Source of the DNA: Bacillota bacterium
GTDB taxonomy: Bacteria > Bacillota > Clostridia > Lachnospirales > Lachnospiraceae
Direction: 5' to 3'
Length of the DNA: 64,000 nt
NCBI GenBank assembly: GCA_023420935.1
Contig: JAEZUR010000031.1
Span: 1 to 64,000 of the forward strand
Part shown: positions 53,769 through 63,060 of the stretch, piece by piece
How positions within the stretch are numbered: the stretch's first letter is position 1
Layout: each line of letters begins with the position of its first letter
Position numbers and translations under genes: made by a program
Notes under the pieces: model-generated
Databases searched by the model: none
What the model saw: only the letters and a program-made list of their open reading frames with translations
Told to the model about the DNA's origin: nothing

Positions 53769-54620
53769 ATGATGAAGAATAAAATTAAAAATAGAAGATC
53801 GATCAAACCGACCAGAGTCATTATGTATATCCTTTTAATCCTATTAGCAATTGTATATGTTGCCCCACTTTTTTGGATGATTCTTGTATCACTTAAAACC
53901 AATGGAGAATTATTTAGTAATCCATTTGGCTTAACTTTGAATCCACAATGGGAAAATTATTATATTGCATGGACAGCTGGAAAATTAGGAATAGCAGCGT
54001 TTAACTCAGCACTTGTGTGTTTTATATCATTAGCATTAAGTATGTTATTTGGTGCAATGGCAGCTTTTGCGATTGCAAGAATGAAATGGAAATTCTCTGG
54101 ATCTGCTTTAATATTTTTCTTAGTAGGTATGATGATACCAGTTCACTGCATACTAATACCGCTATTTATTACATTTACTAAGATTGGATTAACAGATACA
54201 TTAACAGGCTTGATATTACCATACATATCATTTTCATTACCAACTACAATCTTTGTCTTAATGGGATTCTTTACAGGTATGCCAAAAGAATTGCTTGAAG
54301 CAGCATGTATAGATGGATCTACTATCTATGGATTCTTTTTTAAGATTGCCCTACCATTATCAAAATCTGGCTTATTTGTAACAGGACTTATGACATTTGT
54401 AGCCAATTGGAACGAATTATTAGTAGCTATGGTATTTAATTCAACAGATGAGAAGAGAACACTTCCAGTTACATTAACTGCTTTCGTTAGTCCATATTCA
54501 ACCAATTATGTACAAATGTTTGCGGCAATCGTAATCGCAGTGTTACCTACTATTGTTGTGTACTGTATGTTTAGTAATAAAATTGTTGCAGGTTTAACAG
54601 CTGGCGCAGTTAAAGGATAG
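53769..54620 (+). CDS. Sugar ABC transporter permease (MalG/UgpE type)
   Basis: 283 aa, six membrane segments, EAA-loop region ELLEAACIDGSTIYGFFFKI. Ten bases after the first permease, RBS AAGGAG. Second channel subunit of the oligosaccharide importer. An ATG three bases later is an equally possible start. Confidence 0.92.
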   Translation: MMKNKIKNRRSIKPTRVIMYILLILLAIVYVAPLFWMILVSLKTNGELFSNPFGLTLNPQWENYYIAWTAGKLGIAAFNSALVCFISLALSMLFGAMAAFAIARMKWKFSGSALIFFLVGMMIPVHCILIPLFITFTKIGLTDTLTGLILPYISFSLPTTIFVLMGFFTGMPKELLEAACIDGSTIYGFFFKIALPLSKSGLFVTGLMTFVANWNELLVAMVFNSTDEKRTLPVTLTAFVSPYSTNYVQMFAAIVIAVLPTIVVYCMFSNKIVAGLTAGAVKG

Positions 54621-54642
54621 ACATGAAAGGAATGGATAAAAT

Positions 54643-56748
54643 ATGAATCGAGAAGAAGCAAAAAGAAGAGCAAAAGAATTAGTCAGTAAAATGACAGTAG
54701 AAGAAAAAGCATCACAGTTAAAATATGATGCACCATCCATTCCAAGATTGGATGTTCCTTTTTATAATTGGTGGAATGAAGCTTTACATGGTATTGCAAG
54801 AGCAGGAACAGCTACTAGTTTTCCTCAAGCAATCGGAATGGCAGCAACCTTTGATGAAGACTTGTTGCAAAAAGTAGCAGATGTAGTAGCTACAGAGGGG
54901 CGCGCAAAATATAATGAGTATTCCAAACATGACGATAGGGATATTTATAAAGGGTTAACTTTTTGGTCTCCTAATGTTAATATTTTTAGAGATCCTAGAT
55001 GGGGAAGAGGACATGAAACATATGGGGAAGATCCTTTTCTTACCAGTAAATTAGGTGTGGCTTATGTAAAAGGATTACAAGGCGATGGTGAATATTTAAA
55101 AACAGCTGCATGTGCCAAACATTTTGCAGTTCATTCAGGACCAGAAGCAGTAAGACATGAGTTTAATGCCATTGCATCAAAAAAAGATATGAGAGAAACT
55201 TACTTACCAGCATTTGAAGAGTGTGTAAAAGAGGGTGATGTGGAAGCTGTTATGGGAGCTTACAACAGAACCAATGGAGAAGCATGTTGTGCTAGTTCAA
55301 CACTGATGAAGGATATCCTTCGTGATGAGTGGGGATTTGAAGGTCATTATGTTTCAGACTGTTGGGCTATTAGGGATTTCCATACGCATCATATGATTAC
55401 TAGTACACCGGAAGAGTCCGCAGCACTTGCATTAAAGACTGGCTGTGATTTGAATTGTGGTAATACCTATCTATATATATTAAAAGCATATAATGCAGGT
55501 TTAATCACAGAAGAAGATATTACGATTGCAGCGGAACGTTTATTTACAACTAGATTTCTACTTGGCCTATTTGATGAAACTGAATTTGATCAAATAAAAT
55601 ACGAAAAAGTAGAGTGTCAAGAACATTTAGAATTAGCAGATGAAGTAACACGTAAGAGCATTGTACTATTGAAAAATAACGGCATATTACCAATTAACAA
55701 AGAAAAGATGAAATCAATTGGGGTCATTGGACCTAATGCTAATAGTCGTGCAGCTTTAGTTGGAAATTATCACGGAACTTCTTCTAGATATGTTACTATA
55801 TTAGAAGGAATTCAAAATGAATTGGGTAATGATGTGAGAGTGTTATATTCCGAAGGCTCACATTTATATAAGGATAAAATTGAAAATTTGGCATGGAGAC
55901 AGGACAGAATTTCAGAAGCAATTATTGTTGCGGAGCAAAGTGATGTTGTTGTTTTATGTCTTGGATTAGATGAAACCTTAGAAGGAGAAGAAGGGGACAC
56001 GGGTAATAGTTATGCTTCAGGAGATAAATTAGATCTAAATCTTCCAGAAGTACAACGAGAATTATTAGAAGCAGTAGCGAAAGTCGGAAAGCCAACAATT
56101 CTTTGCTTAATGGCTGGAAGTGCAATTGATTTAACCTATGCAGAGGAACATTTAGATGGTATTGTTCATGTATGGTATCCAGGTGCAAGCGGTGGTAAAG
56201 CAATTGCTGACATTTTATTTGGTAAGTATTCACCATCAGGTAAGCTTCCAGTGACATTCTATAAGGATTTAAATGATATGCCTGAGTTTGAAGATTATTC
56301 TATGAAGGGCAGAACTTATCGTTACATGGAAAAGGATGCGTTATATCCATTTGGATATGGTTTAACTTACAGTAACATAGAAGTAACTCATGCATCTTTT
56401 ATGAAAGAGGCAAAATCTGATGAAGATATTGAGATAACGGCTACAGTCGTGAATAATGGCGAATATGACACAGAAGATGTAGTACAAGTGTACATTAAAG
56501 ACCTAGAATCTAAATATGCTGTTAAGAATTACAGTTTATGTGGATTTAAGAGAATAACTTTGAAGAAAAGGGAAGAGAAAAAAGTTACATTTACTATTCC
56601 TAAAAAATCATTGCAAGTAGTTGATGAAGAAGGTAATCGATTCTTAGATAGTAAGCAATTTACACTATACATAGGTATCAGTCAACCAGATAGTAGAAGT
56701 ACTACATTAACAGGTATTAAACCAATTGAATTACCAATTCAATTTTAA
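54643..56748 (+). CDS. Glycoside hydrolase family 3 beta-xylosidase/beta-glucosidase
   Basis: 701 aa, no signal peptide. Full GH3: N-domain with KHFAVHSGPEAVRH and nucleophile Asp in YVSDCWAIRDF, a C-domain (VVLCLGLDETLEGEEGD) and a C-terminal Fn3-like domain (VVNNGEYDTEDVVQVYIKD). The Cys after the nucleophile (SDCWA) and NWWNEALHGIARAG are characteristic of BxlB-like beta-xylosidases. Cytoplasmic breakdown of imported xylo-oligosaccharides. Last gene of the ABC operon, ended by the terminator at 56795. Confidence 0.93.
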   Translation: MNREEAKRRAKELVSKMTVEEKASQLKYDAPSIPRLDVPFYNWWNEALHGIARAGTATSFPQAIGMAATFDEDLLQKVADVVATEGRAKYNEYSKHDDRDIYKGLTFWSPNVNIFRDPRWGRGHETYGEDPFLTSKLGVAYVKGLQGDGEYLKTAACAKHFAVHSGPEAVRHEFNAIASKKDMRETYLPAFEECVKEGDVEAVMGAYNRTNGEACCASSTLMKDILRDEWGFEGHYVSDCWAIRDFHTHHMITSTPEESAALALKTGCDLNCGNTYLYILKAYNAGLITEEDITIAAERLFTTRFLLGLFDETEFDQIKYEKVECQEHLELADEVTRKSIVLLKNNGILPINKEKMKSIGVIGPNANSRAALVGNYHGTSSRYVTILEGIQNELGNDVRVLYSEGSHLYKDKIENLAWRQDRISEAIIVAEQSDVVVLCLGLDETLEGEEGDTGNSYASGDKLDLNLPEVQRELLEAVAKVGKPTILCLMAGSAIDLTYAEEHLDGIVHVWYPGASGGKAIADILFGKYSPSGKLPVTFYKDLNDMPEFEDYSMKGRTYRYMEKDALYPFGYGLTYSNIEVTHASFMKEAKSDEDIEITATVVNNGEYDTEDVVQVYIKDLESKYAVKNYSLCGFKRITLKKREEKKVTFTIPKKSLQVVDEEGNRFLDSKQFTLYIGISQPDSRSTTLTGIKPIELPIQF

Positions 56749-56794
56749 CATGCTTTTTCATATGCATCTTTATAGTTGCATTTTCCCTCCACGA

Positions 56795-56825
56795 AGGCTT
56801 AGAACTTAGTTCTAAGCCTTTTTCT
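56795..56825 (+). terminator. Hairpin terminator of the xylo-oligosaccharide operon
   Basis: AAGGCTTAGAA and TTCTAAGCCTT pair perfectly around a five-base loop, followed by TTTTT. Confidence 0.92.
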
Positions 56826-56852
56826 CGTTGGCAATTATGTATAATGTTAGGA

Positions 56853-57021
56853 CTACTTACTTGGAGACAAAAACATCTTAAGACCATCTAGCATAGTTGG
56901 GTTTCCTACCGTGTAATGATCTTTTCCTTCATAAACTTTACTAGTGTAATTTAGACCCTTGTAATCACGTGACTTAAATATTTCATCAAAACGATGAATA
57001 AGATAGTTGACATATATATCA
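56853..57021 (-). pseudogene. 3' remnant of an esterase-like alpha/beta hydrolase gene
   Basis: On the minus strand a frame of ~55 codons with no start runs into a stop at 56853. It reads FDEIFKSRDYKGLNY, then YEGKDHYTVGNPT and MLDGLKMFLSP, which resembles the C-terminal end of BesA/IroE-like esterases (D-H-Y is the catalytic His region). The upstream part is replaced by the palindromic promoter of the next gene, so the rest is deleted. Confidence 0.6.
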
Positions 57022-57060
57022 CTCTGATATATTATATAAACTATATCAGAGTGATATATA
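57007..57060 (+). promoter_or_regulatory. Promoter with a 19-bp perfect operator palindrome
   Basis: TTGACA (57007-57012), 17 bases, TATTAT (57030-57035). Perfect 19-base arms at 57013-57031 and 57042-57060, spacer 10 bases, cover the promoter. The core ATCACTCTGAT/ATCAGAGTGAT is a likely PadR site; the padR gene is second in this operon. Confidence 0.8.
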
Positions 57061-57073
57061 AAGGAGGCTATTT

Positions 57074-58264
57074 ATGTCTAGCGTATTATTTGTGAATGGG
57101 AACTTACAGGGTCATTTTAATCCAACACTACCACTGATTACTGAAATGGTTAATCAGGGAGAAGAGGTTTGGTATTATTGTTCGGAACTGTTTCGGGAAA
57201 AAGTCGAATCAGTAGGAGCGCATATAATTCCAACAGGTAGAGTATTGGATCAGTTTTATCAAGATTATAAACCAACAGGAGATCATCCATTTTATAAGCT
57301 AATGGAATATATCGTAAAATATGATCAAGTTCTTTTACCGGACTTACTTGAACAAACAAAGAATATTAGGTATGATTATGTTATCTATGATTCCATACTT
57401 GGTGGGGGGTATTTTTTGAAGAATATTCTGAAAGTGCCTGTAATCTGTTCAAACAGTTCATTCGTTATGGATAAATTACCAGTTCCAGATAGTATGCTTG
57501 TTGAAGGATGTCATCCACAACTAGATGAATGCTATCGTATACTTAGAGAATTATGTAGTGCATGGAATAAGAAAGCAGCAAGTTTATTAGATGTTTTCAT
57601 TAATAAAGGTGATTTGAATCTTGTATATACTTCTAGAATGTTTAATCCAGATGGGAATCAGTTTGATGATAGTTACCTATTTGTTGGACCGTCTGTGAAT
57701 AAACGAAAGGAATTATTGGAATTTCCATTGTCTGAATTAGAAGGACATAAGATAATATACATCTCCCTTGGTACCATTAACAATAATTTTAGTGGGTTCT
57801 ATCAGATGTGTATACAAGCATTTGCAGAGACAGAGTATAAAGTTGTTATGTCTGTAGGAACGAAGTGTAATATTAATGAGTTGGGTCAGATTCCAGATAA
57901 TTTTATTGTAAAACAATTTGTGCCACAGTTGGAAATTCTTAAGAAAAGTCATATATTTATAAGCCATAGCGGGTTTAATAGTGTGAGTGAATCGCTGTAT
58001 TATGGCGTGCCGCTTATTGTTTTGCCAATGGTGAATGATCAATACATGGTAGCCACAAGAGTTACGCAACTTGGTGCCGGTATCATGCTTAAAATGAGTG
58101 AGATTACTGATAGGCAATTAATAGAAGCGGTTGAAAAAATAGAATTCAATGATGAGTATAAAACGGCTTGTGAGCGAATTGGGAATTCTTTTAGGCAGGC
58201 TGATGGTTGTACAAATACAGTAGTAAAAATAAAAGATTATGTGAGGAAATGGAATGGCAATTAA
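57074..58264 (+). CDS. MGT-family (macrolide-type) glycosyltransferase
   Basis: 396 aa GT1 enzyme. N-terminal VNGNLQGHFNPTLPL acceptor-side motif and a C-terminal nucleotide-sugar site (ISLGTINNN; FVPQLEILKKSHIFISHSGFNSVSESLYYGVPLIVLP in family order, with H-S-G-F-N-S). It transfers glucose from UDP-glucose to a macrolide or other small molecule, giving resistance or detoxification. AAGGAGG precedes ATG. Overlaps padR by 11 bases; repression by PadR would make it inducible. Confidence 0.9.
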   Translation: MSSVLFVNGNLQGHFNPTLPLITEMVNQGEEVWYYCSELFREKVESVGAHIIPTGRVLDQFYQDYKPTGDHPFYKLMEYIVKYDQVLLPDLLEQTKNIRYDYVIYDSILGGGYFLKNILKVPVICSNSSFVMDKLPVPDSMLVEGCHPQLDECYRILRELCSAWNKKAASLLDVFINKGDLNLVYTSRMFNPDGNQFDDSYLFVGPSVNKRKELLEFPLSELEGHKIIYISLGTINNNFSGFYQMCIQAFAETEYKVVMSVGTKCNINELGQIPDNFIVKQFVPQLEILKKSHIFISHSGFNSVSESLYYGVPLIVLPMVNDQYMVATRVTQLGAGIMLKMSEITDRQLIEAVEKIEFNDEYKTACERIGNSFRQADGCTNTVVKIKDYVRKWNGN

Positions 58265-58841
58265 GAATAAAACGAAATATGCAATACTTGGTATACTAAG
58301 TATTTCGCCTGGTTCTGGGTACGATATAAAAAAATATTGTGATACGATTATCTCAAATTTTTGGCATGAAAATTACGGGCATATCTACCCAGTACTGAAT
58401 GGGATGTTAAAAGAGGGTCTGATTACCATAAATAATGAGAACTCTTCTGCAAGAAAAAAGGAATATGCAATCACTGAAAATGGTAGAGAAGATTTTTTGA
58501 ATTGGTTAATGGATCCAGTTGAATATCAACCAGTAAGATCGGAATTTTTCTTAAAGTTTGTTTTCTCAAGCAATCTACCTAGGGAAAATGTCTTAACTAT
58601 GCTGGATGAATATAAACTTCGCCATGAAACTAAGTTACGACAATTAAAAGAAACGGAAACGTATTTTCATAAGGATCAAGTTAATTCAGATGGAGCAACC
58701 AACAAGGAGAACCAGAAAGAGAACATTTCTCCAGAAAGAGAGCTTTTTCTATATGCACCATTAAGATATGGTATTCTATCAGCAGAGGCTGCCATTACAT
58801 GGTGTGAGGAAATGATTGAAGCCTTTACAGCGCTAACTTAA
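58254..58841 (+). CDS. PadR-family transcriptional regulator
   Basis: 195 aa. N-terminal PadR winged HTH (AILGILSISPGSGYDIKKYC; YPVLNGMLKEGLI; KKEYAITENGREDFLNWL) and a C-terminal Vir_act_alpha_C-type helical dimer domain. Overlaps the glycosyltransferase gene. Probably senses the compound that the transferase modifies and binds the palindrome at 57013-57060. Confidence 0.9.
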   Translation: MAIKNKTKYAILGILSISPGSGYDIKKYCDTIISNFWHENYGHIYPVLNGMLKEGLITINNENSSARKKEYAITENGREDFLNWLMDPVEYQPVRSEFFLKFVFSSNLPRENVLTMLDEYKLRHETKLRQLKETETYFHKDQVNSDGATNKENQKENISPERELFLYAPLRYGILSAEAAITWCEEMIEAFTALT

Positions 58842-58897
58842 GGAATGAATGTAATATTAGTTGAATTTAAAAACGTGTAATGAATAAAGTTTATTTG

Positions 58898-58945
58898 GAA
58901 CTAGATATCTTTGTATTTATATCAAAGTATCTAGTTCTTTTTATT
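58898..58945 (+). terminator. Hairpin terminator
   Basis: GAACTAGATA-CTTTG pairs with CAAAG-TATCTAGTTC (one bulge) and is followed by a T-run. It closes the PadR unit. Confidence 0.88.
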
Positions 58946-58951
58946 TTTATT

Positions 58952-59000
58952 TTGACTTTGGAAGAAAGTGGAGTATAATAGTAACTGAACAATGTTCAGT
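58952..59000 (+). promoter_or_regulatory. TetR promoter with palindromic operator
   Basis: TTGACT (58952-58957), 16 bases, TATAAT (58974-58979). ACTGAAC-AAT-GTTCAGT (58984-59000) is a perfect palindrome just after the -10, typical of TetR autorepression. Confidence 0.8.
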
Positions 59001-59011
59001 TTGGAGGGATT

Positions 59012-59584
59012 ATGAGCAGAGCGGATAATATGAAAGAAAAGATCATTCAGATTACCATAGAATGTTTAGAACAAGATGATGGAAAGATAGATGATATTAC
59101 AATACGCTATATTGCAGATAAAGCGCATGTGGGAATTGGGTTAATAAACTATCATTTTGGAACCAAAGAAAAACTTATTGAAATTTGTGTACAGAGAATT
59201 ATCGAACAGGTTATAAATGTATTTCGACCAAACATTAGTGAACAGGTAGATGAGATAGAACGTTTAAAAGAAGTTGTAAAACAAGTAGCAGACTTTTTAA
59301 TAGAGAATCCGAAAATTTCAAAAATATCTATTTTAGCAGATATGGCATCTCCAACTATTATGGATAATACAAGTAGGACAGTTCTCGGTTTTATGTCCAC
59401 TTTAAAGGATAGTAAGATAGACAAATCGCAACAACTTTTGTTAACATATTGTTTGACATTTGTTTTACAAGCTATGTTTTTAAGAAAGGATATATCAATA
59501 GAATTGCTTCAGCTCGATTATAATAAAAAAGAGGATCGAGATCGATTTATAGACTTTATTATTGAACGTTTATATATTTCATAG
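59012..59584 (+). CDS. TetR-family regulator
   Basis: 190 aa. N-terminal TetR HTH (DITIRYIADKAHVGIGLINYHFGTKEKLIEI in family order) and a helical ligand domain. GGAGGG precedes ATG. It lies 59 bases before the flavoprotein gene on the same strand, so the two are probably one inducible unit controlled by the palindrome at 58984. Confidence 0.88.
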   Translation: MSRADNMKEKIIQITIECLEQDDGKIDDITIRYIADKAHVGIGLINYHFGTKEKLIEICVQRIIEQVINVFRPNISEQVDEIERLKEVVKQVADFLIENPKISKISILADMASPTIMDNTSRTVLGFMSTLKDSKIDKSQQLLLTYCLTFVLQAMFLRKDISIELLQLDYNKKEDRDRFIDFIIERLYIS

Positions 59585-59643
59585 AGTTTGACAATGTTCT
59601 AATCAAACATTTAGATTTTGCGGATTTAAGAGGAGGGTTTATA

Positions 59644-60405
59644 ATGAAAGTAATCGCTATTATGGGTAGTCCCCATAAAGGAAATGGATATAACATTGTT
59701 CGAAAGATTGAGAGCGAATTAAAATTAATAACTGACATAGAGTTTCAATATATATTCCTAAAGGATGCTAATATTAAAATGTGTAAAGGCTGTTTTGCAT
59801 GCATCGCAAAGGGAGAAGAATCATGTCCTATCAACGATGATAGGGAGCAGATTGAGCAGGATTTACTGCAGGCAGATGGTATTATACTCAATTCACCAGG
59901 TTATACATGGAATGTCACAGGTTTAATGAAGAATTTTATGGATCGTTTTGCATATAGTCTGCATAGACCAAAATTCTTTCAACAATCACTTATGCTTGTT
60001 GCCAATGGAGGTTCAGGGCTTAATGGAACATTGCAAGCTTTATCTAAAACACTAGGTGGAAGTAAGATAGCTTGCGAGTTAGGAATCACAGCAACGCCTT
60101 GGGAATCTACTCAATCATATGTGGATAAAACAGAGAAAAACATTAGAAAATGTGCAAGAAGATTTTATAAGTCTATGATAGATAAGAAAGATCAGAGCCC
60201 CAAGTTAGGAAACCTTATCTGGTTTCATATATTTAAGAAAATGGCAAGTATATCAAAGGAAACCTTGCCTGCAGACTATCATTATTACTCTAATCATGAT
60301 AAATATTTTTACGAAACAAAAGTGAATCCTGTGAAAAGTATAATCGCAAGTATAATAGCCAAAATCGGTGTATGGAGTCTTGCAAAACGGATTCATTTTA
60401 GGTAA
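59644..60405 (+). CDS. NADPH-dependent FMN reductase / iron-sulfur flavoprotein-like
   Basis: 253 aa. Flavodoxin-like FMN loop IMGSPHKGNGYNIV, a Cys cluster CKGCFACIAKGEESC, and LNSPGYTWNVTGLMKNFMDRF for the second FMN contact (partial). This is the ISF/NADPH FMN reductase family. The C-terminal ~70 residues are an extra basic region with a hydrophobic stretch. GAGGAGGG precedes ATG. Probably reduces the xenobiotic or quinone sensed by the TetR protein (inference). Confidence 0.85.
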   Translation: MKVIAIMGSPHKGNGYNIVRKIESELKLITDIEFQYIFLKDANIKMCKGCFACIAKGEESCPINDDREQIEQDLLQADGIILNSPGYTWNVTGLMKNFMDRFAYSLHRPKFFQQSLMLVANGGSGLNGTLQALSKTLGGSKIACELGITATPWESTQSYVDKTEKNIRKCARRFYKSMIDKKDQSPKLGNLIWFHIFKKMASISKETLPADYHYYSNHDKYFYETKVNPVKSIIASIIAKIGVWSLAKRIHFR

Positions 60406-60460
60406 TAAGATACCATAATTGGAGCGATTGGATAAACATTAAAATAAGCTGGGAGTTAAT

Positions 60461-61384
60461 ATGAAAACGGATAGACTACTTGGAATTATCATTTATTTAT
60501 TAAACCACAAGAAAGTTAATGCGAAAACATTATCTAAAAAGTACGAAGTATCTATTCGTACCATACGTAGAGATATGGATTCTCTGTGTATGGCTGGTAT
60601 ACCAATAATCTCTACCTATGGTTCTGATGGCGGTTATGAAATAGCAGAGTCATTTCAGATGGAGCGACAATTGGCAGGTAAAGATGATTATACATACATT
60701 ATTTCTGCGTTAAGTGGTTTTTTATCTGCCTATAGGAATCATAATCTGGAAGAAACATTAGAAAAAATTCGTGCTGTTTCAACTAATAAGAAGAAGGAAA
60801 ATATTATTCTTGACTTTGGAGTGTTAAGAGAACAACAAAATGTGAATGAATACATTACTACACTTGAACATGCAGTCGTTACTAAAAAAATAGTAAGATT
60901 TAAGTATACAAGTAATTTGGGATCTATGAAGGAACATCAGGTTGAACCAATCTCAGTTATATACAAATGGTACTCGTGGTATCTTCTGGGATATTCCATA
61001 GATCATCAGGATTATAGATTATATAAGTTAATTCGGATGGAAAACCTATATGAAACCCTTCAACCGCAGCATAAAGAACATCCATTGCCGGAAGAAATCA
61101 TGAAGAATCAGGGCCAAAAGGATACCAGGAGACTCTTGGACATAAAACTTCAATGCAATGCAACAGCAAGGATGAAAGTATTAGAGTATTTAAATGGAAC
61201 TGTGGAGCAGGAATTGGAGGATGGATCTTATCTAATGAGACTGCATGTGCCAGAAGGGGAACATTTTTGGCTGGCTACCATCATTGCACTTGGTAATAGT
61301 GTAACTATTTTAGAACCAATGGAAGCAAAAGAAAGTCTTAAGAATAAATGTATGGAAATCCTAGAAATATATAAAAATGTGTGA
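60461..61384 (+). CDS. HTH/WYL-domain transcriptional regulator (YafY type)
   Basis: 307 aa. N-terminal HTH_11 (RLLGIIIYLLNHKKVNAKTLSKKYEVSIRTIRRDMDSL in family order), WYL domain near 140-210 (VEPISVIYKWYSWYLLGYS) and WCX C-terminal extension. Probably senses a nucleotide or small ligand. GGGAG precedes ATG. Target unclear; the following GNAT gene is 57 bases away. Confidence 0.9.
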   Translation: MKTDRLLGIIIYLLNHKKVNAKTLSKKYEVSIRTIRRDMDSLCMAGIPIISTYGSDGGYEIAESFQMERQLAGKDDYTYIISALSGFLSAYRNHNLEETLEKIRAVSTNKKKENIILDFGVLREQQNVNEYITTLEHAVVTKKIVRFKYTSNLGSMKEHQVEPISVIYKWYSWYLLGYSIDHQDYRLYKLIRMENLYETLQPQHKEHPLPEEIMKNQGQKDTRRLLDIKLQCNATARMKVLEYLNGTVEQELEDGSYLMRLHVPEGEHFWLATIIALGNSVTILEPMEAKESLKNKCMEILEIYKNV

Positions 61385-61441
61385 CATATTGTTGTCACCA
61401 TGGTCATGATAAAGTGAGAGAAAACATTATGGAGGTATGGG

Positions 61442-61990
61442 ATGAGTACTATTTATGAATCATGTCCAAGCTATGAGGATGATAAAATTATTTTGACACA
61501 AACAAGCATGGAGGATGCCAACGAACTGCTGTTATGCTATTCTGATGAAACTGCGGTTCCGTTTTTTAATGCGGACAATTGTCATGGAGACACCTTTTAT
61601 TATCCAACATTGGAAAGAATGAAGCAGGCAATCGAATTTTGGAATCAATCATATGGATGGAAATACTTTGTACGATGGACAGTGATATTAAAAGAAACGA
61701 AGGAAAAGATTGGAACCATCGAAATGTTTCAAAGGGGTGATTCTCCACAACTAGGGGTACATGGAGTTTTGCGCATTGATTTGAGAAGTACATACGAAAC
61801 AAGTAATATAATTGATCCTATTTTAAAAATTGCCAATGATGAGTTTTATGAAGCCTTTGAGGTTGAAACTATTATTATAAAAGCAATACCAGAAGCAACA
61901 GAGAGAGTGATTGCATTAGAGAAGAATGGCTATGTAAAACTTGGGGAAGGTGATTTTCTATTTCCACATTATTTTTCTCGAAAAGCATAG
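61442..61990 (+). CDS. GNAT-family N-acetyltransferase
   Basis: 182 aa of the Acetyltransf_3/RimJ-like group: IILTQTSMEDANELLLCYSD at the start, WTVILKETKEKIGTIEMF in the middle, and IKAIPEATERVIALEKNGYVKLGEGDF for the acetyl-CoA half (partial). Substrate unknown. GGAGG precedes ATG. Likely co-transcribed with the WYL regulator. Confidence 0.85.
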   Translation: MSTIYESCPSYEDDKIILTQTSMEDANELLLCYSDETAVPFFNADNCHGDTFYYPTLERMKQAIEFWNQSYGWKYFVRWTVILKETKEKIGTIEMFQRGDSPQLGVHGVLRIDLRSTYETSNIIDPILKIANDEFYEAFEVETIIIKAIPEATERVIALEKNGYVKLGEGDFLFPHYFSRKA

Positions 61991-62165
61991 TATGTAATCA
62001 TTGCTACATGGAAATAGATGGATTTTATCCGGAACTTAGAAAGTAATTTTTCTCATTAACAATTTATTGATATTTTCTATCACATTACCATCTTGCAATA
62101 GTATCCTATCTAGCATATTCTTGATGCTAAGAGCAGATACTATGAAAAAGAGAAGGGTGTTGCAA

Positions 62166-62756
62166 ATGATAGAGATACAAGATACGAAGGAACAGAAATT
62201 TGATAAACAAGAATTAGAAATTACAATTGCGAATCATTGTGCACCTGTGTTGTGTGGGATAAAAAGTTCTAATATGATCTGTGTCAATAGACATGAAGCT
62301 AATTCTATTTGTAAAGTATGTAGAGAAACCAATTTATCTACAACATGCTTATTTGAGAACTGTCAAAAATCCGTTTTATTACTTTATAATCGCTTAATGA
62401 TGGAACAAACCATGAATGAATTTAAAAACAAAGAGTTTTTAGAAAATCAAGGATATGAAACATTAGAAGTAATAGATGTGCTACATGAAGTTAGTAAGCG
62501 ATTTACTAGTTACAAGCAAAATGAAGCTGAGTTTCCTCATGAACTTGGCATATTATTAGGGTATCCAGTTTGGGATGTGATTGGATTTATTGAAAATAAG
62601 GGTGAAAATTGTTTATATACGGGATATTGGAAAGTATATTATGAGTTATCTAAAGCAATTGTTACGTTTCATCAATATGACAATGCAAGAAAAAAAGTCC
62701 TGAATAAGATAAAGCAAGGAAATACACTAGCTAGTATACTGGCAGGGGGTATGTAG
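62166..62756 (+). CDS. DUF3793 family protein
   Basis: 196 aa. CAPVLCGIKSSNMICV at the N-terminus and ELGILLGYPVWDVIGFIENKG plus YWKVY in the C-terminal half mark the clostridial DUF3793 family of unknown function. There are eight Cys, several clustered in CKVCRETNLSTTCLFENC. AGAAGG lies before ATG 62166; an ATG at 62142 lacks a ribosome site. Single gene. Confidence 0.82.
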   Translation: MIEIQDTKEQKFDKQELEITIANHCAPVLCGIKSSNMICVNRHEANSICKVCRETNLSTTCLFENCQKSVLLLYNRLMMEQTMNEFKNKEFLENQGYETLEVIDVLHEVSKRFTSYKQNEAEFPHELGILLGYPVWDVIGFIENKGENCLYTGYWKVYYELSKAIVTFHQYDNARKKVLNKIKQGNTLASILAGGM

Positions 62757-63060
62757 TTTACTTTATCATTGACGAAAGTAAGGAAGCTGAGTATAATATA
62801 TTGTATAAAAAAGGAAAGGTCGTGTACAATGAAGAGATAATGATTGAACTTATTAAGTAAAGATGGTGTGATTAACCTTATATATTTTAAGGTTTGTTTT
62901 TTTAATGCCATTTCGTTCAGTCATTTCGATTCAATTGACATACCTTCATATGGTAGAATACTTTGATTCATAAGATGTGATACTACTCTTATGATTTAAG
63001 GTGTTACTACTGTTGGTTTTGAATCCGTTCTGAGCGAATTGCAAAGGAGGGATTTTTTTA
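62757..63060 (+). promoter_or_regulatory. Leader region of the ABC-F gene
   Basis: About 300 bases. A terminator-like hairpin (AACCTTA with AAGGTT, then seven T within eight bases, 62874-62903) ends the preceding transcript. TTGACA at 62935-62940 is a candidate -35 without a clear -10. TCATAAG...CTTATGA (62969-62995) can form a hairpin in the leader. AAAGGAGGG precedes the ATG. Confidence 0.45.

Noticed and set aside
62757..62860. Coding-like frame after DUF3793 (reads VVYFIIDESKEAEYN...)
   Set aside because: Only ~35 codons, no start codon with ribosome site and no family match; may be a gene remnant but cannot be supported.
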